Positions 1 to 5,798 of a stretch of DNA of 7,195 bases are shown here, piece by piece. Position numbers and translations under genes: made by a program. Origin of the DNA: Hyphomicrobiales bacterium (GTDB lineage Bacteria; Pseudomonadota; Alphaproteobacteria; Rhizobiales; JAUVMS01). The stretch is from contig JAUVMS010000169.1 in assembly GCA_030600135.1 (NCBI GenBank), positions 1 to 7,195 of the forward strand, read 5' to 3'. Within the stretch, counting starts at the first letter, position 1. The number at the start of each line of letters is the position of its first letter. Below the pieces are notes generated by a model. That model searched no databases, was not told where the DNA came from, and saw only the letters and a list, made by a program, of their open reading frames with translations.

Positions 1-101
1 AGGCTTGCGAGATCCGCTTCCCGCCGGATCGTTGCGAACGACTGGCGATAGATCTCTGCCCCATCCTTGACGTAGTGCAGCTTCGGCATGGTTTTCTGCA
101 T
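1..101 (-). CDS. cobH: Precorrin-8X methylmutase, N-terminal fragment (runs off left edge)
   Basis: Reading the minus strand from base 101 gives MQKT followed by MPKLHYVKDG and then AEIYRQSFATIRREADLAS. This is the characteristic start of CobH, the enzyme that moves the methyl group from C-11 to C-12 to turn precorrin-8X into hydrogenobyrinic acid in the aerobic cobalamin pathway. Only about 33 codons are visible, so the catalytic histidine and the rest of the roughly 210-residue protein are outside the window. Two in-frame ATGs are possible, at 101 and 89. I chose 101 because an AAGG lies a suitable distance upstream, although many homologues begin at the MPKLHYV methionine (base 89). The gene lies 62 bases downstream of cobG on the same strand, consistent with one cob operon. 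Identification rests on recalled N-terminal similarity and pathway context. Confidence 0.85.
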   Translation of the reverse strand, partial: MQKTMPKLHYVKDGAEIYRQSFATIRREADLAS

Positions 102-163
102 GGCGTCGCCTTATGCCCACTTGCGCCCCAGCGCGCAACAAAATCTCTGGTCCGCATTTCTCA

Positions 164-1471
164 CTACGCGGATCGGTGCTTGTCGACAACGATGCGGGTA
201 AGCTCTGCAACGTTGGCGGCGCGACCCAAGCGGCGGGCGCCATCGGCACATTTCGGCGCGGATTTGGCATAGGCGTCATAGCCCGAACCGTCCGAACGCG
301 CGAGAAACAAAAGATCGGCCACTCCCGGGTGCGCGCAACCACGCTCGCAGCCCGACAAGTGGATTGTCATTGGCTCGTCTCTCGGTAGCGCCGAGCCTTT
401 CAGTGCGCCGACCAGCTCCCGACCATCGGCCTTGGTGTCTTGGCACGTACGCTCGCAGCCGATGGCGCCGGCGCAACCGACAACCTTCACCAGTCCCTCG
501 TGAGGTTCGGTTAGAAATCCAGCAGCCTGTGCATTTTGGCGCAGTTGATCGAGGTGCTTCATCGCGACGCCGGGCAAAATGATCGCTTGCCAGGGCGTCA
601 GACGCAACGTTCCGTCACCCAAGTCCTCGGCCCACCGTGCCACTTCGCGGGCATCGCCCGTCGACATCCGCGCCATGACGACACCGAGACCGTACGCCAC
701 AACCCCCGGCTGCTTCTGCCAATGTGGTCCGAGGTAACTTTGCGCGGGGAGCGGTTGTTGCATCTGATAGTCACGCGGCTCCTCGAACACGGCCGCACCG
801 ATCCGTCGCTCTAAGGCTTCGATGATTTCGTCTGGCGAGCGCCACACCAAAAGGTCGGTTACGCGACCGCCATTTGCCGAATGCGTTTGGCGCGCCATCT
901 CGGCGACCGCGAGTGCCACGTCGACCACGCGCCCAGGGCGGACACAGCGCCCAAGCCGCAACCGTCCAGCAAGGCCAACCTCGAACATTGGCTCAGTTGG
1001 CCCGGACATCGCAAAAAAGCCCACATCATAGCCGATGGCCCCAAGATCCATCGCCCCACCGCCATCGAGTACGAAGCTGAATTTCGGCGAAAGTTGATCC
1101 AGGTCCTCGCTGGCCTGCAGTGCTCGATCCAACGCGTCTACAAGTGGCCGGACATCGTGCGTTTCCCCAGGGTCCAAACCCGCCATCGGGCTCGCCGTGA
1201 TATTGCGAATTCGCTCCCGCGCCGTGTTGGGACAGGCCAGACCGACATCGGCCAGTCCCCTCACCAAATCCGCCGCATGGCGGGCATCGAGACCACGCAC
1301 CTGCAAATTGGCTCGGTTCGTCAGATCGATCTGGCCATTGCCTAGGTCCTCGGCCAATCGAGCGACAGTGCGCAATTGCTCAACGCTCAGCTCACCGCCA
1401 GGCACGCGAATGCGCGCCAACGCGCCATCGCGCATTTGCGCCAGTTGGAATATGCCTGGGCAATCCGCCAT
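164..1471 (-). CDS. cobG: Precorrin-3B synthase (siroheme/4Fe-4S oxygenase of aerobic cobalamin synthesis)
   Basis: The 435-residue product belongs to the nitrite/sulfite reductase-like family. CobG converts precorrin-3A to precorrin-3B using O2, the step that prepares ring contraction in the oxygen-dependent cobalamin route, and it acts in the cytoplasm. An N-terminal ferredoxin-like half-domain carries TNRANLQVRG (residues 51-60), the substrate/siroheme-contacting motif of the family. A second half-domain follows at about 245-320. The cluster cysteines are Cys333 and Cys339 (in GCAGAIGCERTC) and Cys375 and Cys379 (SGCERGCAHP), matching the C-x5-C and C-x3-C pattern; Cys379 would be shared with siroheme. 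The ATG at 1471 is preceded by AGAGG at suitable spacing, and the length is normal for CobG. cobH follows, which separates it from a nitrite or sulfite reductase. About 275 bases upstream hold no clear gene. Confidence 0.93.
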   Translation of the reverse strand: MADCPGIFQLAQMRDGALARIRVPGGELSVEQLRTVARLAEDLGNGQIDLTNRANLQVRGLDARHAADLVRGLADVGLACPNTARERIRNITASPMAGLDPGETHDVRPLVDALDRALQASEDLDQLSPKFSFVLDGGGAMDLGAIGYDVGFFAMSGPTEPMFEVGLAGRLRLGRCVRPGRVVDVALAVAEMARQTHSANGGRVTDLLVWRSPDEIIEALERRIGAAVFEEPRDYQMQQPLPAQSYLGPHWQKQPGVVAYGLGVVMARMSTGDAREVARWAEDLGDGTLRLTPWQAIILPGVAMKHLDQLRQNAQAAGFLTEPHEGLVKVVGCAGAIGCERTCQDTKADGRELVGALKGSALPRDEPMTIHLSGCERGCAHPGVADLLFLARSDGSGYDAYAKSAPKCADGARRLGRAANVAELTRIVVDKHRSA

Positions 1472-1746
1472 GGCGCCCTCTGATCCGTGCTGGCCAGTAA
1501 CATAGTGCTGTGAGCAAGGGACGCATTTACGCAGGTACGGTCGTGCCTTGCAATGTTACGAGCACAATGGCGATTATCGCTGAGCAACAACGCCTGATTC
1601 ACCGCTGCGATAGCCCAGCTTGTGGGTAATTCATGCAAGATTTGATGGAGACGAAGAGTGGTGCGGCCAAGTGCGAGTGCGTCTGGCCCCGGGTGCCTAC
1701 AGGCTATCGATTGAGCCCGAGGCCCGATCGACAAGGCGGAACATGG
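1472..1746 (-). other. Upstream region of cobG without recognisable gene or riboswitch
   Basis: These 275 bases separate cobG from the small upstream ORF on the same strand and probably hold the cobG promoter and leader. I looked on the minus strand for the conserved cobalamin-riboswitch core (a GCCACTG-type B12 box and the upstream AGGGAA-type element) and did not find it. No tRNA-like T-arm was found. A minus-strand open frame crosses the region and runs about 85 bases into cobG, but it starts at TTG, has no clear Shine-Dalgarno and resembles no family I know. A GATAAT hexamer near 1570-1577 (minus strand) is a possible -10 element, but no good -35 element accompanies it. Confidence 0.4.
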
Positions 1747-1920
1747 CTACAAGCGCGGCATATTTGCCGGATTTCTGAGCACCGAACTCAGGGTATACGG
1801 CGTCAGCACACGCAAACGCTCGATAACCGCGGGATCGCGCAAAAGTCGAAGCTTTTCGCGCGGCTCCGCTGAGCGTATTCGCTGCAACAAAGTTTCAAAA
1901 TCTTCTTGTTTCTTACTCAT
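1747..1920 (-). CDS. Small hypothetical protein, about 57 residues
   Basis: I do not recognise this protein. From the ATG at 1920 it reads MSKKQEDFETLLQRIRSAEP and continues for about 37 more residues, ending in NMPRL. It is highly charged in the first half and looks largely alpha-helical, with no signal peptide, membrane segment or cysteine. An in-frame GTG at 1962 would add 14 residues (MRIFRYRICIRQVV). I prefer 1920 because that extension is coded by an AT-rich, promoter-like stretch and resembles leader sequence. The Shine-Dalgarno before 1920 is weak (ACAAG). It lies upstream of cobG on the same strand and is divergent from the HAD gene. The amino-acid composition is protein-like, which favours a real gene, but a chance ORF cannot be excluded. 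Confidence 0.5.
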   Translation of the reverse strand: MSKKQEDFETLLQRIRSAEPREKLRLLRDPAVIERLRVLTPYTLSSVLRNPANMPRL

Positions 1921-1931
1921 AACAACTTGTC

Positions 1932-1948
1932 GGATACATATACGATAC
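1932..1948 (-). promoter_or_regulatory. AT-rich, GTAT-repeated stretch just upstream of the small ORF
   Basis: Read on the minus strand, this 17-base segment has GTATC, GTATAT and GTATCC in tandem. It lies 12 to 28 bases upstream of the ATG at 1920 and is distinctly AT-rich against a GC-rich background. It could be a -10 region or a regulator site for the small ORF. No convincing -35 partner was found, so this is a weak, position-based call. Confidence 0.2.
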
Positions 1949-2053
1949 CTAAATATTCGCACTCAGCGGCGCAACACATCGCATTCGTTTACCTTTACAA
2001 AGTGTTCCGCATCAACGCTTGCGGGACGCGCCCTACGATCTTCAATGCTTGGT

Positions 2054-2091
2054 ATTGATCGAAGCAATATCCATGCCATAGATCGATCAAT
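2054..2091. repeat. 9-bp perfect inverted repeat upstream of the HAD gene
   Basis: ATTGATCGA at 2054-2062 is exactly inverted as TCGATCAAT at 2083-2091, with a 20-base spacer. The repeat lies about 70 bases before the HAD start codon, in the divergent region between the small ORF and the HAD gene. It could be a pair of operator half-sites or an RNA stem-loop in the HAD leader. There is no T-run after it, so it is not an obvious intrinsic terminator. Confidence 0.45.
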
Positions 2092-2160
2092 CACTTTGCG
2101 TATTGCGGACGGACTGGCGCTGTGCCAGGAGGTCCCCGGCGCAACCATCGGGGGCGAGAA

Positions 2161-2868
2161 ATGGCGATCCGAGGATTGGTTTTCGACAAGGACGGCACGC
2201 TGCTCGATTTTCATAGCACGTGGATGCCGGCAATTCGTCAAGTGGCCGAGTTTGCCTCCGGCAATGACAAATGCCTCGCCGCGGAGCTGCTCGTGCTTGG
2301 CGGCTTGGATGCACAGACCGGTCGCATCAGGTCGGGAAGCAGTTTGGCGGCTGCCACCAACGCCGAGATCGCAGAGCAATTCGCCGCCCATCTGGGCCCG
2401 CGCGCGCCACAAGATTTAGTGGCAAAGATCGATGCGATCTTTTGTCGAGCGGGCGCCGTTCACGCAGTCCCGGTCGATGGTGCGCGTGATGTCTTGAACC
2501 GTCTGGCTGGCGCCAACATCGTCCTTGGTGTTGCCACCAACGACTCTATTGCTGGCTTAAGAGCCACCCTGGCACCGCACGATCTCTTGGCGCCATTCTC
2601 GTATTTGGCTGGCCATGACTCCGGCCACGGCTCAAAACCCGGCCCGGGCATGGTGCTTGGCTTTTGCCGGGCGACTGGCCTCACGCCGGGCGAGGTCGGT
2701 GTCGTTGGTGACAACACTCACGACCTCGAGATGGGACGCAACGCGGCCGTGAGCCTAAACGTCGGCGTTTTGACGGGAACCAGCGCACGGCAGGATCTGG
2801 CGCCCTTTGCCGATCATGTGATCGACAGCATTGTCGCCCTGCCCGAACTCCTGGGGCTTGCCGCTTGA
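2161..2868 (+). CDS. HAD-superfamily hydrolase, phosphoglycolate phosphatase-like
   Basis: The 235-residue product has all four haloacid-dehalogenase phosphatase motifs. Motif I is FDKDGTLLDF with nucleophile Asp9 and acid/base Asp11. Motif II is ATNDS with Thr126. Motif III is a lysine in GSKPGPGM (Lys159). Motif IV is VVGDNTHDLEMG with Asp184 and Asp188 for Mg2+. A helical cap domain would lie between motifs I and II (about residues 18-110), as in class C1 HAD enzymes such as Gph. It is expected to be a cytosolic Mg2+-dependent phosphatase acting on a small phosphorylated metabolite. The substrate cannot be read from the sequence, and phosphoglycolate is only one candidate. I chose the ATG at 2161, preceded by GGGGGCGAG. 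An upstream in-frame GTG at 2122 would add 13 residues that look unlike the family. No partner gene follows; it converges on the next gene. Confidence 0.85.
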   Translation: MAIRGLVFDKDGTLLDFHSTWMPAIRQVAEFASGNDKCLAAELLVLGGLDAQTGRIRSGSSLAAATNAEIAEQFAAHLGPRAPQDLVAKIDAIFCRAGAVHAVPVDGARDVLNRLAGANIVLGVATNDSIAGLRATLAPHDLLAPFSYLAGHDSGHGSKPGPGMVLGFCRATGLTPGEVGVVGDNTHDLEMGRNAAVSLNVGVLTGTSARQDLAPFADHVIDSIVALPELLGLAA

Positions 2869-2873
2869 GCGGC
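2860..2873. terminator. Short hairpin over the HAD stop codon
   Basis: GCCGC-TTGA-GCGGC forms a 5-bp GC-only stem with a 4-base loop that contains the HAD stop codon. It lies at the 3' junction of two convergent genes. No T-run follows on either strand, so its role as an intrinsic terminator is doubtful. Confidence 0.2.
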
Positions 2874-2913
2874 CCACCTTACAGCGCACCGCCTACAAGT
2901 CGCCGTCGAACCT

Positions 2914-3369
2914 TCAACAGCGCCCGCGATAGTTGCGTCGGCCGCGAACATAGATCCGCTTCTTCACCCAACCCGGCCGGCCGGCGTAGCGAATTGCCCG
3001 ATACTTTATCGGTCGCCTCAGCACGCGCTGCTCGACCCAGCGATATTTCGCAGGGTGGTAGGTGGAGACCCGTCGCGCTGGACGGACCAGGACCCGACGA
3101 CGACGGTCCCGACGATAGACCGCGCGTTGCCGGCTCCACGTCCTGTACGGAGGCCTCACCATGACGCGTCGGCGGTGCCACGTATAGAGCGCAGGCGCTG
3201 TTTCGATATCATAGCGTTTGCCGACAATTCCGCGCCGATAGACCGCGATCGGTTCGCCAGGTGGCGCACAATCGCGATACTGCCGCTCGAACAAGAACTC
3301 GATCGCCGAAGCGTCGTCTGTCGGTGCACACAGCAGAACTGCAAAAATCAAAGCCGGGACAATACGCAT
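2914..3369 (-). CDS. Secreted, extremely arginine-rich small protein of unknown function
   Basis: I do not recognise a family. The 151-residue product starts with a clear signal peptide (MRIVPALIFAVLLCAPTDDA, probable cleavage after ASA at 22), so it should be exported. By my count the mature part (about 129 residues) has 34 Arg, 5 Lys, 12 Tyr and 4 Trp but only 8 acidic residues, giving a net charge near +31. Arg clusters alternate with Val/Tyr/Trp (for example RRRVMVRPPYR and RDRRRRVLVRPARR), suggesting beta strands or an extended polymer-binding surface. Cys34 and the terminal Cys151 could form a disulfide. I chose the ATG at 3369, with GGGCGG just upstream; an ATG at 3375 would add two residues. 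It is transcribed away from the lemA operon and converges on the HAD gene. Binding to an acidic envelope polymer or nucleic acid is inference only. The open frame continues upstream across antisense lemA, but that part is shadow. Confidence 0.65.
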   Translation of the reverse strand: MRIVPALIFAVLLCAPTDDASAIEFLFERQYRDCAPPGEPIAVYRRGIVGKRYDIETAPALYTWHRRRVMVRPPYRTWSRQRAVYRRDRRRRVLVRPARRVSTYHPAKYRWVEQRVLRRPIKYRAIRYAGRPGWVKKRIYVRGRRNYRGRC

Positions 3370-3535
3370 TAACATCCGCCCACATTCCCCAAAACTGATA
3401 CAAAGACCTGCCCCCAATCGCGCGTAGGCGGCAGCGTGGACAATACATGAAAAATGCATCGAATTCGGTTGCGTGTCACAGTTGCGGTAAATACACCGTT
3501 TGCAGATGCTTAATTTCGGTAAGGAGATTGCCGCC
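3370..3535. promoter_or_regulatory. Divergent intergenic region between the Arg-rich gene and lemA
   Basis: These 166 bases must hold both promoters. For lemA, TAAATA at 3488-3493 could be a -10 element, with TTCGGT (3464-3469) or TCGGTT (3465-3470) as a poor -35 at 17-18 bases. The proposed -10 overlaps a short dyad, CGGT-AAATAC-ACCG (3485-3498), which could be an operator. The palindrome ATGCAT lies upstream. None of these is strong enough to assign a regulator. Confidence 0.3.
3521..3526 (+). promoter_or_regulatory. Strong Shine-Dalgarno that fixes the lemA start
   Basis: AAGGAG lies 9 bases before the ATG at 3536. It settles the start there rather than at the earlier in-frame codon at 3500, which has no comparable site and would place 12 extra residues before the signal peptide. 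Confidence 0.7.
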
Positions 3536-4150
3536 ATGTTGCAGACCGTTAAGCAAGCTCGCCGTCGCTTAACCATAGCGCTTGCGGTTCTCCTGGCCGC
3601 GACGCAGCTTGCCGGCTGCGGCGTTAATAACATTCCGACCTTCGACGAACAGGCCAAGGCGGCATGGTCGGAGGTCTTGAACCAGTATAAACGGCGCTCT
3701 GAACTCATCCCGAACCTTGTCAACACGGTTAAGGGCTTTGCCGAGCAGGAGCGCAAGGTTCTGACCGACGTTGTCGAGGCCCGCGCCAAGGCGAGCCAAG
3801 TCGCCGTTCCCAAGGATATTCTGACCAATCCCGAGGCCTTCAAGCAGTTCCAGGACGCGCAGGATGGTTTGTCAGGCGCGCTGTCACGGCTGCTGGTGAC
3901 GGTCGAGCGCTACCCGGATCTCAAGTCCGGGCAAAACTTTCTCACGCTGCAGTCTCAGCTGGAGGGCACCGAGAACCGTATTGCGATCGCCCGGCGCGAC
4001 TATATTCAAACGGTCAAGACCTACAACACCGAGCTGAGGACCATCCCTGGCCGATGGTGGAAGTCGCTACTTTATCCCGAGGCTCAGCCCATGGAGAATT
4101 TCACCGTTTCGGACAGCGAGACCAAGACGCCCGAGGTCAAGTTCAACTAA
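3536..4150 (+). CDS. lemA: LemA-family lipoprotein
   Basis: The 204-residue product has a basic N-terminus, a hydrophobic stretch (about 12-26) and a lipobox LAGC with Cys28, so it should be a lipoprotein exported and anchored by lipid. The rest matches the LemA four-helix-bundle family: YKRRSELIPNLVNTVKGFAE (51-70), VVEARAKASQ (79-88) and the hallmark YPDLKSGQNFLTLQSQLEGT (126-145) followed by ENRIAIARRDYI and YNTELRTIPG. Length and motif order are normal for the family, whose molecular function is unsettled and which is often found beside TPM-domain genes. It is the first gene of a three-gene operon; the next start lies 24 bases after its stop. Two Trp (174-175) and the tail MENFTVSDSETKTPEVKFN fit LemA C-termini. 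The family assignment is strong, the biochemical role is not known. Confidence 0.93.
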   Translation: MLQTVKQARRRLTIALAVLLAATQLAGCGVNNIPTFDEQAKAAWSEVLNQYKRRSELIPNLVNTVKGFAEQERKVLTDVVEARAKASQVAVPKDILTNPEAFKQFQDAQDGLSGALSRLLVTVERYPDLKSGQNFLTLQSQLEGTENRIAIARRDYIQTVKTYNTELRTIPGRWWKSLLYPEAQPMENFTVSDSETKTPEVKFN

Positions 4151-4174
4151 CGGACGCAGTGGGGGTGAGGCGCG

Positions 4175-5017
4175 ATGCACCGGATAGCTCTGGGTTGTCG
4201 CCGGTTCCCGGCGGACCTCATCATTCCAGCGCTGCTGGTCGCGTTGCTGGTCAGCGCCCATTTCCCAACCGCCTTCGCCCAACCCAAGTTTCCGGAATTG
4301 ACCGGCCGCGTTGTCGATCAGGCCAACGTGCTGGATGATGCCGACGAGGCGGCTCTGACCGCCGAACTCGCGGCGCTCGAAGAAAACTCCACCGACCAAC
4401 TCGTCATCGTCACTTTGCGCTCGTTGCAGGGCTATCCCATCGAGGATTTTGGCTATCAGCTGGGGCGTCATTGGGCCATCGGGCAAAAGGGCAAGGACAA
4501 CGGCGTCCTATTGATCGTCGCGCCGAAGGAGCGCAAGGTCCGCATCGAGGTTGGCCGCGGTCTCGAAGGCGATCTCACCGACGCGCTCTCCAAGATCATT
4601 ATTGAAAATGCCGTACTGCCAAGATTTCGTGCCAGCGATTTCGTCGGCGGTATCAAGGCCGCCACCCGTGACATCAAGGATGTCATATTGGGCGACGCGG
4701 AGGCGGTGAAAAAGCGTGCGGCCGGCAGGCGGCGCGGCAAGGATTTCATGTCCTCGGCCGAACTCATCCATCTGCTCGTCTGGTTCGCGATTTTCCTGTT
4801 CATTGTCTATGAGTTCTATCGTTCAACGAGGCGCGGACCGCCAGGCCCGCCTGGTGCCGCGTCAAAAGGCAAGGAGAAGGATTCCGGCTGGGGGATCGTT
4901 CCCGGTGGCTACGGCGGATCTGGTGGCTGGAGTGGTGGCGGAGGCTGGTCCGGCGGAGGGGGATTTAGCGGCGGCGGTGGCGGCTTCGGCGGAGGTGGCG
5001 CCTCGGGCGGTTGGTAG
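4175..5017 (+). CDS. TPM-domain membrane protein with glycine-rich tail (YgcG-like)
   Basis: The 280-residue product has a long signal peptide (cleavage likely after AFA, residue 35). A TPM domain follows (about 38-172): FPELTGRVVDQANVL, then the beta strand QLVIVTLRSL, GYQLGRHWAIG (93-103), KDNGVLLIVAPKERKVRIE and VGRGLEGDLTD (126-136). A basic linker (KKRAAGRRRGK) precedes one transmembrane helix (about 195-215), a charged stretch (YRSTRRGPPGPPG) and a tail of Gly with Trp/Phe/Ser (243-280). Positive charges after the helix place the TPM domain in the periplasm and the tail in the cytoplasm. TPM domains are annotated as phosphatases in some plant homologues and linked to photosystem II repair; activity here is not established. 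A GGGGGTGAGG Shine-Dalgarno precedes the ATG, 24 bases after lemA. It is most likely co-translated with lemA and the following TPM gene. Confidence 0.9.
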   Translation: MHRIALGCRRFPADLIIPALLVALLVSAHFPTAFAQPKFPELTGRVVDQANVLDDADEAALTAELAALEENSTDQLVIVTLRSLQGYPIEDFGYQLGRHWAIGQKGKDNGVLLIVAPKERKVRIEVGRGLEGDLTDALSKIIIENAVLPRFRASDFVGGIKAATRDIKDVILGDAEAVKKRAAGRRRGKDFMSSAELIHLLVWFAIFLFIVYEFYRSTRRGPPGPPGAASKGKEKDSGWGIVPGGYGGSGGWSGGGGWSGGGGFSGGGGGFGGGGASGGW

Positions 5018-5064
5018 GCTGCAATGGCCAGCAGCCCGCGGACCGGCATCAAAGGATGTGTTGA

Positions 5065-5682
5065 ATGACTTTGTTCTCTGAAGCTGAACAGCAGCGGATC
5101 GCGGATGCAATTTCCAGCTCCGAGGCTCACACGAGCGGCGAGATTGTCGCCGTCGTCGCCCACACCAGCGACGACTACTTTTACATCCCGCTTCTGTGGG
5201 CTGCAATTGTCGCGCTTCTAGTGCCCTGGATCCTCATCTTCCAGACCTGGCTCCCGGCCTGGCAGATTTATGCCATCCAATTGGCGACCTTTTTGGTCGT
5301 TGCGCTTTTGGCCCGATTCGACGCCATTCGACTGGCATTGGTGCCCAAGGGCGTCAAGCATGCCCGCGGCCACCGCAACGCCGTCGAGCAATTCCTCGCG
5401 CAAGGCATGCACACGACCAAAGGCCGCACCGGCGTGCTCATCTTCGTTTCCGTCGCCGAGCGCTTTGCGGAGGTGATTGCCGACGATAGAATTTACGAAC
5501 TGGTGCCGAAATCCACCTGGCAGAACATCGTCGACAGCCTCATTGGCCAAATCAGTGCGGGCAAACCCGTCGAAGGTTTCGTCAGCGCAATCGAGGCCTC
5601 TGGTCAGCTCCTCGCCCAACACTTCCCCCCGGGCAGCGAGGACCCCGATGAGCTGCCCAACCACCTGATCGTTTTGGATTAA
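5065..5682 (+). CDS. Second TPM-domain protein, with a transmembrane hairpin inside the domain
   Basis: The 205-residue product lacks a signal peptide. Residues 1-35 (EAEQQRIADAISSSEAHTSG, then EIVAVVAHTS) match the first helix and strand of a TPM domain. Two hydrophobic helices follow (about 39-60 and 66-84), then a basic segment (ARFDAIRLALVPKGVKHARG). The rest of the domain resumes at about 104-187: AVEQFLAQGMHTTKGRTGVL, IFVSVAERFAEVIAD, DRIYELVPKSTWQNIVDSLI and GKPVEGFVSAIEASGQLLAQ. The pieces align in order with the neighbouring TPM protein, with the membrane hairpin inserted after the first strand. The positive-inside rule puts both halves in the cytoplasm, opposite to its neighbour. 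An AAAGGA Shine-Dalgarno (5051-5056) supports the start. The gap from the previous gene is 47 bases, consistent with one operon. The tail (EDPDELPNHLIVLD) is acidic. Function is unknown. Confidence 0.88.
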   Translation: MTLFSEAEQQRIADAISSSEAHTSGEIVAVVAHTSDDYFYIPLLWAAIVALLVPWILIFQTWLPAWQIYAIQLATFLVVALLARFDAIRLALVPKGVKHARGHRNAVEQFLAQGMHTTKGRTGVLIFVSVAERFAEVIADDRIYELVPKSTWQNIVDSLIGQISAGKPVEGFVSAIEASGQLLAQHFPPGSEDPDELPNHLIVLD

Positions 5683-5684
5683 TC

Positions 5685-5713
5685 ACGCATTGCACCGGGC
5701 TGCGACAGTGCGT
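5685..5713 (+). terminator. Possible hairpin after the LemA/TPM operon
   Basis: ACGCATTG (5685-5692) can pair with CAGTGCGT (5706-5713) through 8 bp including one G-T pair, around a 13-base loop. It begins two bases after the last stop of the operon and lies between convergent genes, where a terminator is expected. There is no T-run, so it may instead be Rho-assisted or a chance pairing. The rest of 5714-5798 shows nothing I can name. Confidence 0.3.
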
Positions 5714-5798
5714 CTACGCCATTGGTCGATCGCACCAAATGTTGGATTGTCTGAGTTCCGCCGCCCGACCAAGTATCTCGCAGCGATCGGCTGAGGTT

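Noticed and set aside
164..1471. Assimilatory nitrite or sulfite reductase as the identity of the 435-residue protein
   Set aside because: The cluster motifs are shared, but the shorter length and the adjacent cobH fit CobG better.
1387..1734. A 115-codon minus-strand frame between the small ORF and cobG
   Set aside because: It overlaps the first roughly 85 bases of cobG in another frame, starts at TTG with no clear ribosome-binding site, and the product resembles no family.
2122..2160. An upstream GTG start for the HAD protein
   Set aside because: The extra 13 residues (MPGGPRRNHRGRE) are unlike HAD N-termini, where motif I lies about 8 residues in. The ATG at 2161 has its own purine-rich site.
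1963..2160. Possible tRNA or other structured RNA in the divergent region
   Set aside because: No T-arm-like sequence, acceptor pairing or anticodon arm could be found by eye. Only the 9-bp inverted repeat stands out.
2914..3843. A 309-residue minus-strand open frame covering the Arg-rich gene and the 5' half of lemA
   Set aside because: Only the part from 3369 onward has a signal peptide and ribosome-binding site. The upstream part is antisense to lemA, whose family motifs, lipobox and strong Shine-Dalgarno are clear.
4909..5163. A proline-rich minus-strand frame
   Set aside because: It is the antisense of the glycine-rich tail of the first TPM protein (GGN codons read as NCC) and has no start signal.
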